64,000 nt of DNA from Falsigemmobacter intermedius (GTDB lineage: Bacteria; Pseudomonadota; Alphaproteobacteria; Rhodobacterales; Rhodobacteraceae), in the NCBI RefSeq assembly GCF_004054105.1, contig NZ_SBLC01000010.1:1-64000 (forward strand). The letters are read 5' to 3'. Of the stretch, positions 30,147-38,725 are shown in pieces; position 1 is the first letter of the stretch, and the number at the start of each line of letters is the position of its first letter. The notes beneath the pieces were generated by a model, which made no database searches, was not told the DNA's origin, and saw nothing but the letters and a program-made list of their open reading frames with translations. The translations under genes and the position numbers were made by a program.

Positions 30147-31103
30147 TCAGCCGCGCTGAAGCAGGGATTTTTTCACGCGGCCATGGATGCCTTTTTCGCC
30201 GTTGACCGACTGGGTCACCGCGAAATCGACGGCCATGGAGCAGAATTGATAGGCCTCACCCGGGGTGATGGCGCAGTGACGCGAGATCAGCGCAATCATC
30301 TGACGCAACGCAATCCTGAGCGCCTGATCGAGGCTCTCGTGAAAGCCCATGGTGATGAATTCATCCGCGGTCTCCGCCATCGGATAATCCACCTCCAGCG
30401 CGCCCTTTTTGTGCAGATTGAAGCGGAAGGTGCCGGTGAGTGAGGTCTCAAGCGCGGTGATGCAGACTTCCCCGTCGCCCTGGCAGCCATGGCCGTCACC
30501 GCAGGAGAAAAGCCCGCCCTCCGCCTGGACCGGCAGGAAAAGCGTCGCGCCCTCCGTCAGCAGCTTCAGGTCGATATTGCCGCCGAAGACCCGGGGCTGA
30601 ACCGACGTCAGCTCACCCCATTCCGGCGCAGGCGCCAGCCCCATCACCCCGAAGAAAGGCGCGAGCGGCAGCACCGCCCCCCAGGGCAGCCGGGCGGTTT
30701 TCGCTGCGCGGTCAATCGGGATGATATCAAGATTCATCGCCGAGACGGGCATCTCGCCCATCAGCGTCCCCGCGCTCGGGCGCAGGGCGTTATAGCCCCA
30801 GTCCGCCCCGAGATCGATTTTCTCAATCGCGATCTCCAGCACATCGCCGGGCATTGCACCGCGCACCGCGACAGGCCCGGTCAGCAGATGCGCCACCCTT
30901 GGCAGATCGGCGGCCAGCACCTCACGATGCGCGTCAGAGACCGTCATGCCCGAGCCCTCCGGGGGCAGATGCATCTCCCGGCCTGAGAAGGTCTCAATGG
31001 TCACCCGGGCACCGGGCTCCACTTCCAGAACCGGCGGCAGGTCAGACCAGAAACGGCCCCAATGCACCGTTGACGGGGTGGCGGGCAGGAAAAGATCTGA
31101 CAT
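30147..31103 (-). CDS. Acetamidase/formamidase family amide hydrolase
   Basis: Members of this family hydrolyse short amides to acid and ammonia, probably with a metal ion. The 318-aa protein has the FmdA/AmdA pattern, including PGDVLEIAIEKIDLG, a conserved GGNIDLKLLTEGATLFLPV and SCGDGHGCQGDGEVC with a cluster of Cys and His. ATG 31103 follows GAGG by 5 bp. It precedes the orphan binding-protein gene, and the pair may take up and hydrolyse an amide. The true substrate is unknown. Confidence 0.8.
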   Translation of the reverse strand: MSDLFLPATPSTVHWGRFWSDLPPVLEVEPGARVTIETFSGREMHLPPEGSGMTVSDAHREVLAADLPRVAHLLTGPVAVRGAMPGDVLEIAIEKIDLGADWGYNALRPSAGTLMGEMPVSAMNLDIIPIDRAAKTARLPWGAVLPLAPFFGVMGLAPAPEWGELTSVQPRVFGGNIDLKLLTEGATLFLPVQAEGGLFSCGDGHGCQGDGEVCITALETSLTGTFRFNLHKKGALEVDYPMAETADEFITMGFHESLDQALRIALRQMIALISRHCAITPGEAYQFCSMAVDFAVTQSVNGEKGIHGRVKKSLLQRG

Positions 31104-31305
31104 AGCAGCCTCGTATTTGAACAGACGCCACGCGGGCAACGGCGCATCGGTGTGCCTGCTCTGAGGGGGAAGTCAACGAGGCCCCGGGCCGCGACGATCC
31201 GTCGCCTCCGCTTCGCCGGATAATGGTGCATTAAAGGCACAGAATGCCCAACATTTAGGCAAATGTTCAGCGATTCAGCGTCTTTTTGGCAACAGGGCTG
31301 AGATC

Positions 31306-32286
31306 TCAGCGCAGTTGTGCTATAATTTTAACCGCATCGCGGAGAATCTGCTGATAATCTGCCGCCGCAAAATCATAGGGCAGTTCAAACCGCAGATGCC
31401 GCGTCAGCGCAAGCACCGGATCCTGCGCAAGCGCCTCCAGAATGGCCTCGCTGTGGCCGACCAGATCGGGCAGAAAAATCACCCGCCCCGGCCCGTTGGG
31501 CGCGCGCGTCCGCGCCAGGCGCGCCTCACAGTAGGCCCGGTAGCGCGCCGCCTGCTCAGCGGTGGCGCTGTCGGTCGGAAGGATCACCCGGCCAAGCCCC
31601 AGACCCGGTGCCCCCTTCCCCGCCCAGTGGCGGCGGTGGGTGTCAATCAGCTGCCTTTGTGTGCTCAGAAAATCCGCGCTCTCCTCTGCCGTAATCACAT
31701 TGCCGGTCAGCAGATGCCAGCCGTTCTGCGCCGCCCAGGCCGCAGAAGCGCTTGAGCCCGCCCCATACCAGAGCCGCTCCGTCAGACCCGCCGCATGAGG
31801 CAGCACCCGCGGCACCTGAGCCCCGGCCGCATTGCCGCTCAGGCTCTCCGCTGCCAGCGGCTCTGATCGCAGCGCCCGCGCCAGCAGCGCCGCTCTCTCA
31901 TGCTTCGCCGCCGGTGTCTCCAGCGGCAAGAGCGGCCCCAGCAGATCGGCGAAAGCCGCAGGGCCCGCGCTGACGCCCACATTCAGCCGCCCGCCCGAGA
32001 GCACATCCACCGTGGCCAGATCTTCCGCCAGCCGCAAAGGCGTCTCATAGCCCAAGGGGATCACCCCCGTCCCAAGGCCAATGCGAGAGGTGCGCTGCGT
32101 GGCGGCGGCCAGAAAGGTCGCCGCCGAGGACACCCCGCGCTCAAGATGACGCTGGCGCACCCAGGCGCTGTCAAAGCCCAGGTCTTCCGCAAGCGTAAAG
32201 AGCGAGAGCGTCTCCTCCAGCCCCTGGCGCGGCGCGTCAAAGCCGTAATTCCCGGGGATCAGCAGGGCAAAATGCGAAATCGCCAT
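31306..32286 (-). CDS. LLM-class flavin-dependent oxidoreductase (YtmO-like)
   Basis: The 326-aa protein is a luciferase-like monooxygenase, with AEDLGFDSAWVRQRHLE, RIGLGTGVIPLGYETPLRLAED and GGRLNVGVSAGP as family landmarks. It lies last in a five-gene operon with a GNAT acetyltransferase and an amino-acid ABC importer. In Bacillus subtilis, operons of this composition (ytm, yxe) salvage S-modified cysteines: acetylation, then flavin-dependent cleavage. A similar role is inferred here from context. A separate flavin reductase is not visible in the operon. Confidence 0.78.
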   Translation of the reverse strand: MAISHFALLIPGNYGFDAPRQGLEETLSLFTLAEDLGFDSAWVRQRHLERGVSSAATFLAAATQRTSRIGLGTGVIPLGYETPLRLAEDLATVDVLSGGRLNVGVSAGPAAFADLLGPLLPLETPAAKHERAALLARALRSEPLAAESLSGNAAGAQVPRVLPHAAGLTERLWYGAGSSASAAWAAQNGWHLLTGNVITAEESADFLSTQRQLIDTHRRHWAGKGAPGLGLGRVILPTDSATAEQAARYRAYCEARLARTRAPNGPGRVIFLPDLVGHSEAILEALAQDPVLALTRHLRFELPYDFAAADYQQILRDAVKIIAQLR

Positions 32287-32289
32287 GGC

Positions 32290-33222
32290 TTAAAACTTCG
32301 GAAGGCCCGGCGGGTTCACGCGGCTTTCCTCCAGCGCCTCATCACTGACCAGCCAGCGCGCCAGCGTGCGGCCGTAAACGCCGTCCTTGATCAGCCCGTT
32401 GACGGCGATCGCAACCGGCTCCGCCAGACCCGAGCCTTTGCGGAAGGTCGCCGCCACGTCTGAACGCTCAGGCCAGCCGGCGGACAGAACCCCCACTTTG
32501 CGGAAATCACCGTCCCGCTCGGCGATCAGCACCAGCTGCGCATGGGGCTGCACCATCACATCCACCCGCCCCGCCCGCAGCGCCAGCAGCTTGGTGCCTT
32601 CGTCATCATAATAAACCAGTTCCGCAGACGGCAGACCGGCCTCAACCACAAGCTCGTTCCATTTGCCTAAAATCCGCTCCTGGTTGGTGCCCACACCCAC
32701 CACAATCTTCAGACCGGAAATATCCTTCGGCTCTGCGATCCTTTGAACCGGGCTGTCGTTATGAACGAAAAATCCGTGCAGCCCCTGGCGGTAGGTGGCG
32801 AAATCAAACTTCTCTTTGCGCTCTTCCGTCACGCCGACGTTGGAGAAAACCGCATCCACCTTGCCCGACTGCAGCGCCAGCGGCCAGTCCGCCCAGGCCA
32901 CAACCACGATCTCCAGTTCAAGCCCCAGGCTTTCAGCGATCAGGCTGGCAATATCGGGGTCCGCGCCCACCACGGTCGCAGTATCGCTGGCATAGGTCGC
33001 AAGCGGCGGGCCGGAGGGATTGGTGCCGATGGTGAATTTCCCCGGCGTCACAAAGGGAAAATCCTTCGGGATCGCGGCAATCGCCTCAGCATTGGCGGCG
33101 ATGTGTTCGCGCGCGGGCTGCTCGGGGGAGAGGTCAAAGGGCAATTCCTTTGCCCCCGCCGCCGTAATCCCAAGGGCAGCGAGAGAGAGCGACAAAAGAA
33201 GGCGGCGGCTGAGAGAAGTCAT
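32290..33222 (-). CDS. Amino-acid ABC transporter substrate-binding protein (copy 2)
   Basis: The 310-aa protein has a signal peptide (MTSLSRRLLLSLSLAALG, cleavage near GAKA-type site before KELPF) and a family-3 binding fold: FTIGTNPSGPPLATY, GADPDIASLIAESLGLELEI and WADWPLALQSGKVDAVFSN. It is a clear paralogue of the product of the gene just upstream, sharing LSPEQP near the N-terminus, KEKFDFxTYR and a PPGLP C-terminus. The longer frame upstream is rejected, since ATG 33222 opens the signal peptide. Two receptors for one permease suggest a broader ligand range. Confidence 0.85.
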   Translation of the reverse strand: MTSLSRRLLLSLSLAALGITAAGAKELPFDLSPEQPAREHIAANAEAIAAIPKDFPFVTPGKFTIGTNPSGPPLATYASDTATVVGADPDIASLIAESLGLELEIVVVAWADWPLALQSGKVDAVFSNVGVTEERKEKFDFATYRQGLHGFFVHNDSPVQRIAEPKDISGLKIVVGVGTNQERILGKWNELVVEAGLPSAELVYYDDEGTKLLALRAGRVDVMVQPHAQLVLIAERDGDFRKVGVLSAGWPERSDVAATFRKGSGLAEPVAIAVNGLIKDGVYGRTLARWLVSDEALEESRVNPPGLPKF

Positions 33223-33280
33223 GACAATTCCGATCAAAGAAAACGCGCCCCGCCCGGTCTCCCGGGCAGGGCCGGGGGAC

Positions 33281-34207
33281 TTATTTCGCGGGCAGACCCG
33301 GCGGGTTGGTGCGGCTTTCCGTGATGGCTTCGGCATCAAGGCCCCATTTGCCCAGCACCCTGCCATAGGTGCCATTGGCAATCTGCCCGTTCAGCGCTGC
33401 GGTCACCGCATCGGCCAGGCCTGCGCCTTTTTTGGTGGCCACCGCGATCTCAGCCGTCAGCGGAAAGCCCCCCGAGAGCGTGCCGACGAGGCGGATATTG
33501 CCGTCCTTCGCCGCTTTGAAAGCGGAGGTGGCATTGGGTCCGAGATAGAAATCAATCCGCCCCGATTCCAGCGCCAGGTCCTGGACCACGTCATCATCGA
33601 AATAAAGAACTTCGGTCGGGGCCAGACCTTCGGCCTTATTCTCTTCAATCCAGCGCAGCAGGATCTCTTCCTGATTGGTGCCGGAATGGACCGAAGCCTT
33701 CAGCCCGGCGATCTGCTGACGCTCTGTAATCTCGGTGAGGGGGCTGTTTTTGGCGACATAGAACCCAAGCAGATCATTGCGATAGGTCGAGAAATCGAAT
33801 TTCTCTTTGCGCGCCTCTGTGACGGTAATGTTGTGGATCACGGCATCATATTTGCCCGATGCCAGCCCCAGGGGCCAATCCGCCCAGGCCACCGGGATCA
33901 GCTCCGGCTCAAGCCCCAGGCTGTCGGCCACGATCTGCGCCAGATCAGGCTCTCCGCCGACCGGGGTGCGGGTGTCGGTGGCATAGACCGAAAACGGCAG
34001 CCGGTTCGGGACCGAAGCCACGGTCAGTTTGCCGGGGGTGACCCATTTGTAATCTTTCGGCAAAAGATCAATCGCGCTTTGAATTTTCTCTCCCCGGATG
34101 CGGCCGGGCTGTTCGGGCGAAAGGTCGATCCCGTCGAGCGCCAGCGCCGGAAGCGGCAGCAGAGCCGAGAGGGTCAGAGCAAGAAAACTGCGACGAAGAA
34201 GAGACAT
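33281..34207 (-). CDS. Amino-acid ABC transporter substrate-binding protein (copy 1)
   Basis: The 308-aa protein starts with a signal peptide (MSLLRRSFLALTLSALLPL, cleavage near ALA-LDG). The mature part has the family-3 receptor landmarks LTVASVPNRLPFSVYATD, GGEPDLAQIVADSLGLEPEL and WADWPLGLASGKYDAVIHN. AGGAAAA precedes ATG 34207. It lies between the fused permease-ATPase gene and the second receptor gene. The tandem pair probably arose by duplication; their divergence suggests different but related ligands. Confidence 0.85.
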   Translation of the reverse strand: MSLLRRSFLALTLSALLPLPALALDGIDLSPEQPGRIRGEKIQSAIDLLPKDYKWVTPGKLTVASVPNRLPFSVYATDTRTPVGGEPDLAQIVADSLGLEPELIPVAWADWPLGLASGKYDAVIHNITVTEARKEKFDFSTYRNDLLGFYVAKNSPLTEITERQQIAGLKASVHSGTNQEEILLRWIEENKAEGLAPTEVLYFDDDVVQDLALESGRIDFYLGPNATSAFKAAKDGNIRLVGTLSGGFPLTAEIAVATKKGAGLADAVTAALNGQIANGTYGRVLGKWGLDAEAITESRTNPPGLPAK

Positions 34208-34299
34208 GGAATTTTCCTTTAGATTGAAGATGCCTGCTCCGGGCCGGTTCCGGCACATGCCGGAACCGGGTCTGCGGGGAGGCAGAAGGGGGGAAGAGG

Positions 34300-36078
34300 T
34301 CAGTTCACACGGGCGAGGAAATCTGCCGTGCGCTGGTGGCGGGGCGCGTTCAGGATCTGCACGGGCGGCCCGCTTTCAACCACGCGGCCCTGCTCCATGA
34401 AGATGATGCGGTCAGCGACATCGCGGGCAAAGCCGATCTCATGGGTGACGATGATCAGCGTGATGCCCGAGGCCGCGAGTTCCCGGATCACATTCAGCAC
34501 TTCGCCCACCAGTTCCGGATCAAGCGCTGAGGTCGGCTCATCAAAGAGCAGCACTTTGGGTTTCAGCGCCAGGGTCCGCGCTATGGCCACCCGCTGCTGC
34601 TGCCCGCCCGAGAGCTGACGCGGATAGGCATCGGCTTTCTCAGCAAGCCCCACCCGGGCCAGCAGATCCCGCGCCAGAGCCTCCGCCTCAGCCTTACCCA
34701 GGCCCCGCACCCGGATCGGCGCTTCGGTGATGTTCTGCAGCACCGTCAGATGCGGGAAAAGGTTGAAGTTCTGAAACACCATGCCGACATCGGTGCGCCG
34801 CTTCAGGATCTCGCGCTCTTCCAGCTCATAAAGCGTGTCCCCTTCGCGGCGATAGCCGATCAGCTCACCGTCGATGGCAATGGTGCCCTCATCCACCCGC
34901 TCCAGATGGTTGATCGTGCGCAGCAGGGTGGATTTACCAGATCCCGACGGCCCGATGATCGCGGTCACCGATCCCGGCGCGAAGCTCAGATCAATGTCCG
35001 AGAGCACCTTCAGCGTGCCAAAGCTTTTCGCCACACCACGGATTTCCACCGCACCGCCCCGGGGCAGACCCTCAAACCCGCGCGAAGTCACCGGGGCACT
35101 CTGCGCCTCTTCGGCCGGGGCCACCGGTTTCTCTGCGGGATGCAAAGCCACCAGACCCAGCTTCGCGAAGACCACCCGAAAGGCATTCGGCGGCAGCGTG
35201 CGCAGCGCACCCCGCGCATAGTGACGCTCAATGTGATACTGAATGACCGACAAAACCGACAGGATGATCAGATACCAGACGGTCGCGACCATCAGCAGCG
35301 GAATGACCTCCAGGTTGCGGCGGTAGATGATCTGGATGGTGTAAAACAACTCCGGCAGCGCCAGGACATAGACCACCGAGGTCCCCTTCGCGAGGCCGAT
35401 GATCTCATTAAACGCCGTCGGCACGATCGAGCGCATGGCCTGAGGCAGCACAATGCGCCGCGCCTGATGACCTTTCGGCAGACCAAGCGCCGCCGCCGCC
35501 TCATGCTGGCCCTGATCGACGCTCAGGATACCGCCGCGGATGACTTCAGCCGAAAAGGCCCCAAGGTTCAGCGTCAGCCCCAGAACGGCGGCCAGAAAGG
35601 GCGTCATCAGCTGCGTGGTTGACCAGCTTGCAAAGGTGATATCAGTGAAAGGCACGCCCAGGGCCACGGTCTCATAAAGATAGCCTAAGTTGTTGAGGAT
35701 CAGCAGCAGCACGATCAGCGGCAGCGAGCGGAAGAGCCAGATAAACCCCCAGGCCAGCCCCGCCAGCAGCGGCGAGGAGGACACCCGTGCCAGCGCCAGG
35801 AGCGTGCCAAGCGTAAAGCCGAACAGCGCCCCGAGCGCGGTCAGCAAAAGCGTCCGCCCCAGCCCCGCCAGAACCGGCTCTGAGAAGAACCACTCAGCAA
35901 AGATGCCCCAGCCCCAGCGGGGATTGCCCAAAACCGACTGCAAAATCAGCGCCAGAACCACGACGGCCGCCACGGTGCCGATCGTGCGCGCGCGGTGGCG
36001 CACCGGCACCACCTTCAGATGCCCCTCAGCCGCGGGGCTCGCCGCGATCGGCAGGCGGTCGAAATCAGTAACGCTCAT
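34300..36078 (-). CDS. Amino-acid ABC transporter, fused permease-ATPase
   Basis: This 592-aa protein combines two parts that are usually separate. Residues about 30-290 form a polar amino-acid permease (HisM/GlnP type), with LGRTLLLTALGALFGFTLG, FRSLPLIVLLLIL and an EAA loop (EAAAALGLPKGHQARRIVLP). After a Pro/Ala-rich linker near residue 320, residues 340-590 form an ATPase with [35 protein letters not shown] and VLLFDEPTSALDPELVGEV. The transporter would be a homodimer. The gene overlaps the upstream acetyltransferase by ATGA. Organosulfur amino acids are the likely cargo, by context. Confidence 0.9.
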   Translation of the reverse strand: MSVTDFDRLPIAASPAAEGHLKVVPVRHRARTIGTVAAVVVLALILQSVLGNPRWGWGIFAEWFFSEPVLAGLGRTLLLTALGALFGFTLGTLLALARVSSSPLLAGLAWGFIWLFRSLPLIVLLLILNNLGYLYETVALGVPFTDITFASWSTTQLMTPFLAAVLGLTLNLGAFSAEVIRGGILSVDQGQHEAAAALGLPKGHQARRIVLPQAMRSIVPTAFNEIIGLAKGTSVVYVLALPELFYTIQIIYRRNLEVIPLLMVATVWYLIILSVLSVIQYHIERHYARGALRTLPPNAFRVVFAKLGLVALHPAEKPVAPAEEAQSAPVTSRGFEGLPRGGAVEIRGVAKSFGTLKVLSDIDLSFAPGSVTAIIGPSGSGKSTLLRTINHLERVDEGTIAIDGELIGYRREGDTLYELEEREILKRRTDVGMVFQNFNLFPHLTVLQNITEAPIRVRGLGKAEAEALARDLLARVGLAEKADAYPRQLSGGQQQRVAIARTLALKPKVLLFDEPTSALDPELVGEVLNVIRELAASGITLIIVTHEIGFARDVADRIIFMEQGRVVESGPPVQILNAPRHQRTADFLARVN

Positions 36079-36698
36079 GCCGCCACCTCTGCATGCCGGG
36101 CCGCACTTTCCGCTTTGCGCGCAGCGGCAGCAGAGGCTGCCTCTTCAAGACTGGCCGCCGGCACACGCAAAGGCGAGCTCGGCACCTGCCCGCGCAAAGC
36201 GCCGATGTGCTTCTCGAAAGGCAGCGTGGCGTAAAGCTCTCCGGGAACCTCCGGGTCAAAGAGCGGGCGATAGCCGAGCGAGAGGTAAAGATCCCGCGCC
36301 TCAGGCTGGCGGAAGCCGGTGGTCAGATAGACGCGGGTATAGCCCTGCGCTTCCGCCGCCTGCTCCAAAGCCTCAACGATGCGCCGCGCCAGACCCTGGC
36401 GGCGAAACTCCGGGTCGGCCCAGACCCGCTTCAACTCCGCCGTATCCACGTCGTAAAACATAAAGGCCTCGCCCGCGATCACGCGGTCTGCGCGCTCGAG
36501 CAGCAGAAAGGCCCCGCGCTGTGCCTCGGTAAAGGCCGAAGCCGGATAGCGGTAAAGCTCTGCCCGCGCGCCTTCACTGCTGAAGAGCGTGCCATAGCGG
36601 CTGTCGTATTCGCGGATCAGATCTTCAACCAGCGGTCTTGCGCGGGGATCATCTGGGGTGGTGACAAAAAGACGGTCGGTGGTGTCAGCCCTGGTCAT
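36075..36698 (-). CDS. GNAT-family N-acetyltransferase
   Basis: The 207-aa protein has the GNAT acetyl-CoA site (AELKRVWADPEFRRQGLARR, with RRQGLA as the pyrophosphate-binding loop) and the family end motif (RDLYLSLGYRPL). It is the first full gene of the operon. In the comparable Bacillus operons the acetyltransferase modifies the amino group of S-substituted cysteine. The last about 40 residues are Ala-rich and may be a loose tail. It starts at ATG 36698, 128 bp downstream of the cysteine-rich leader frame. Confidence 0.8.
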   Translation of the reverse strand: MTRADTTDRLFVTTPDDPRARPLVEDLIREYDSRYGTLFSSEGARAELYRYPASAFTEAQRGAFLLLERADRVIAGEAFMFYDVDTAELKRVWADPEFRRQGLARRIVEALEQAAEAQGYTRVYLTTGFRQPEARDLYLSLGYRPLFDPEVPGELYATLPFEKHIGALRGQVPSSPLRVPAASLEEAASAAAARKAESAARHAEVAA

Positions 36699-36767
36699 GG
36701 CAAAAGGTCTCCGTCAGCGAAAGCGGCCTTCGCACGCCTTCGTCAGCAATGGGGTGTTCAAAACCGG

Positions 36768-36783
36768 CCCCGTCACAGCGGGG
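36768..36783 (-). terminator. Possible attenuator hairpin between leader frame and acetyltransferase gene
   Basis: On the minus transcript a CCCCG-CTGTGA-CGGGG hairpin is followed by CCGGTTTTG. It lies between the cysteine-rich leader frame and the first operon gene. The stem is short and the U-run only four, so it is a weak terminator at best. Repeats of CGAAGGC downstream (36721-36745) could form alternative stems. Confidence 0.3.
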
Positions 36784-36825
36784 GTAAGGGTTTCAGCAGA
36801 TCGGAAAGGTCAGCTCAGGCGGTGC

Positions 36826-36903
36826 TCAGCAGCCGCACATTCGACACGAAGACCGACAACAGCCGGACGAGGCGGCGGCGGGCAGGACAGCAAAATTCTG
36901 CAT
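36826..36903 (-). CDS. Cysteine-rich 25-aa leader peptide (uORF)
   Basis: An ATG at 36903 opens a 25-codon frame ending in TGA at 36826. The last 11 residues are CCRSSCRMCGC, with five cysteines. AAAAGGAG lies 8 bp upstream of the ATG, one of the best ribosome binding sites in the window. It precedes an operon whose genes resemble S-modified-cysteine uptake and salvage. Ribosome stalling at the Cys codons when charged tRNA-Cys is low could relieve termination or expose the downstream start. Cys-rich leader frames with this role are known in mycobacteria. The frame is seen directly; the mechanism is inferred. Confidence 0.6.
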   Translation of the reverse strand: MQNFAVLPAAASSGCCRSSCRMCGC

Positions 36904-36961
36904 CAGCCAGTCTCCTTTTAACTGATCCTGCGGCCGAAGGGGCGCAGGCGGCGATGATCAC

Positions 36962-36989
36962 AGAATAGAGACAGCGCGCTGAGAGTAAA
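36962..36989 (-). promoter_or_regulatory. Candidate promoter for leader and organosulfur operon
   Basis: On the minus strand TTTACT (36984-36989) and TATTCT (36962-36967) are separated by 16 bp, resembling sigma-70 -35 and -10 boxes. Transcription would begin near 36955, about 50 nt before the leader ATG. Confidence 0.4.
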
Positions 36990-37102
36990 TGAAACGTCGC
37001 GGTCGATTTTTGCGCAGCGGCGAGGGTAATTTTCCCCCCGCCCCCCTGCGCGGCAGAATGCACGCACTTTCCCACCCGAAAGCCGTGATTCGACACCAGG
37101 CT

Positions 37103-37732
37103 TTAATAAAGCGTGTCGCGCAACCGTGCGGGCAGCGCCTCATCATAGGCCGCACCACCGACCTCTCCGCCCGACAGCGCCGCCAGAATGGCGCCCGGAG
37201 AGGGCAGCGCAGAGCGCGGGATCTGAGCACCCGGATCCCAGAGTTTCGCGCGCAAAACCGCGCGGCTGCATTGGAAAAACACCTTGCTCACCGCGATCCG
37301 CACCACCACACGCGGGCTCTGCCCGTTTTGCGCAAATGAGGCACAAAGCCCGGGATCGGTCGTCACCTCCGCCCGTCCCGTCAGCCGCAGGGTCTCTCCC
37401 ACGCCCGGCACGATGAAGAGAAGCGCCACCCTCGGGTTGGTGACGATATTGCGCAGACTGTCGAGACGGTTGTTGCCGCGCCGGTCCGGCATCAGCACCT
37501 CCCGCGCTCCGGTGACCCGCAAAAACCCCGGACCATCCCCCCTCGGGCTCAGATCCGGCCCTTCCGGCCCGGCCGTCGCCAGCACCACAAAGGGCGCAGC
37601 CTCAATAAAGGGGCGATAAAGCGGGTGGATATGATCGCATTCTTTCACGATCGAGCCACGCGCGGGCGCATCATAAAGCGCCTCCAGTGCCGCAAGACTG
37701 CGGATCACCCCATCGTCGTTTGCCTCTGCCAT
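37103..37732 (-). CDS. Pyridoxamine 5'-phosphate oxidase-family FMN-binding protein
   Basis: The 209-aa protein has the split-barrel flavin fold of the PPOX family (FIEAAPFVVLATAGPEGPDLSPRGD, then LRNIVTNPRVALLFIVPG and TLRLTGRAEVTTD). It resembles the MSMEG_1061-type subgroup of unknown reaction. ATG 37732 is chosen because AGGAGG lies 8 bp upstream; an earlier ATG at 37750 has none. It follows the TetR gene on the same strand by 72 bp and may be co-transcribed. Confidence 0.8.
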   Translation of the reverse strand: MAEANDDGVIRSLAALEALYDAPARGSIVKECDHIHPLYRPFIEAAPFVVLATAGPEGPDLSPRGDGPGFLRVTGAREVLMPDRRGNNRLDSLRNIVTNPRVALLFIVPGVGETLRLTGRAEVTTDPGLCASFAQNGQSPRVVVRIAVSKVFFQCSRAVLRAKLWDPGAQIPRSALPSPGAILAALSGGEVGGAAYDEALPARLRDTLY

Positions 37733-37804
37733 CCCCGGCCCTCCTGCCATCCCTGAAACAGGGGTAGCAGGCCCGGGCCCCGCCAGGCGAGGAAATTCCG
37801 CCGT

Positions 37805-38509
37805 TCAGCCCTCGCCCTGATCTGCCAGCCGCTCCAGACGCAGGCTCACCGCCTCCAGCCGCCGAAGCGTCTCATCCTGCGGCACAGGCGCGGTCCTGGG
37901 CAGCAGACCGGCATAAAGCATATCGGTGATTTCCCGTGCCAGAGGCACCGGCTCAAAACTGCTTTTGTGATGCAGATAAGACCAGGTCCGCATCTCAATC
38001 GCGCCAAAGGCTATATCCCGCGCCAGTTCCGGATCTGCATCCGGGCGAAACACCCCCCGCGCCATCCCGTCGCGCACAATCGCGCACAGCCGTCCCGTGT
38101 AGTCATGGTGCAGCGCATAAAGCCGGCTGTCACGGTGTTCAGGCTCAGGGCGCAGCTCATAAAGCATCAGCCGCGTCAGCCCGGGATCGCGGCGAATGGC
38201 CTCAAGCGTATGAAAGATGACGAAATGCAGTGCATTCCACTCGCCGCGGATCGCTGCAAAATTCGCAGCCGACTGGTCCATCATCTCCTGAAACCAGGCC
38301 TCAGCCACCTGTTGCAGCAGATCATTCTTATTGGCGAAGAAGCGGTAAATCGTCCCCTCAACGACGCCCGCACGCTCGGCAATCTCCGAGATCACATGCT
38401 CGGTATAGCCCTTCTCCGCAAAGATCGCCCGTGCCGCCGTCATAATATCTGCAATCCGGCGCTCAGGCGGAAGGCGGCTGACCTGACGACGGGGGCTGCG
38501 CTGTGGCAT
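37805..38509 (-). CDS. TetR-family transcriptional regulator
   Basis: The 234-aa protein has a typical N-terminal DNA-binding domain (IMTAARAIFAEKGYTEHVIS, then AGVVEGTIYRFFANKNDLL) and a helical effector domain. GAGGA precedes ATG 38509. It is divergent to the flavin monooxygenase/OYE fusion gene. Regulators of aromatic-acid or acyl-CoA catabolism often sit this way, and an imperfect palindrome at 38714-38739 is a likely binding site. The ligand is probably an aromatic acyl-CoA, by context only. Confidence 0.83.
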   Translation of the reverse strand: MPQRSPRRQVSRLPPERRIADIMTAARAIFAEKGYTEHVISEIAERAGVVEGTIYRFFANKNDLLQQVAEAWFQEMMDQSAANFAAIRGEWNALHFVIFHTLEAIRRDPGLTRLMLYELRPEPEHRDSRLYALHHDYTGRLCAIVRDGMARGVFRPDADPELARDIAFGAIEMRTWSYLHHKSSFEPVPLAREITDMLYAGLLPRTAPVPQDETLRRLEAVSLRLERLADQGEG

Positions 38510-38696
38510 GATAGTCCTCTTTGTCCGAACCGCATTTCTACCCTGCCCGGCCGCGCAAGCCCAGAGCCGGGCCGCCCAGACCGCCTCTCCGAAAACATCC
38601 TGTTTTCCGAGGCTTATCCCCCGATCCTGACAGAACGGTCCGCGACAAAACGCCCGGGTGCCCCCCCTGCCCCGCCAATGCCCCTGCGCAAATCTC

Positions 38697-38725
38697 TTGA
38701 CAGCCGGTGAGCCGATTTATTTTAA
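38697..38725 (+). promoter_or_regulatory. Candidate sigma-70 promoter for the monooxygenase-SDR operon
   Basis: A consensus TTGACA (38697-38702) is followed after 17 bp by TTTTAA (38720-38725). It lies about 55 bp upstream of ATG 38779, with the palindrome overlapping its -10 box. Confidence 0.5.

Noticed and set aside
36815-37096. 93-aa frame on the minus strand overlapping the leader
   Set aside because: It lacks a ribosome site at its start and overlaps the likely promoter. The 25-codon cysteine-rich frame, with AAAAGGAG in place, is preferred.
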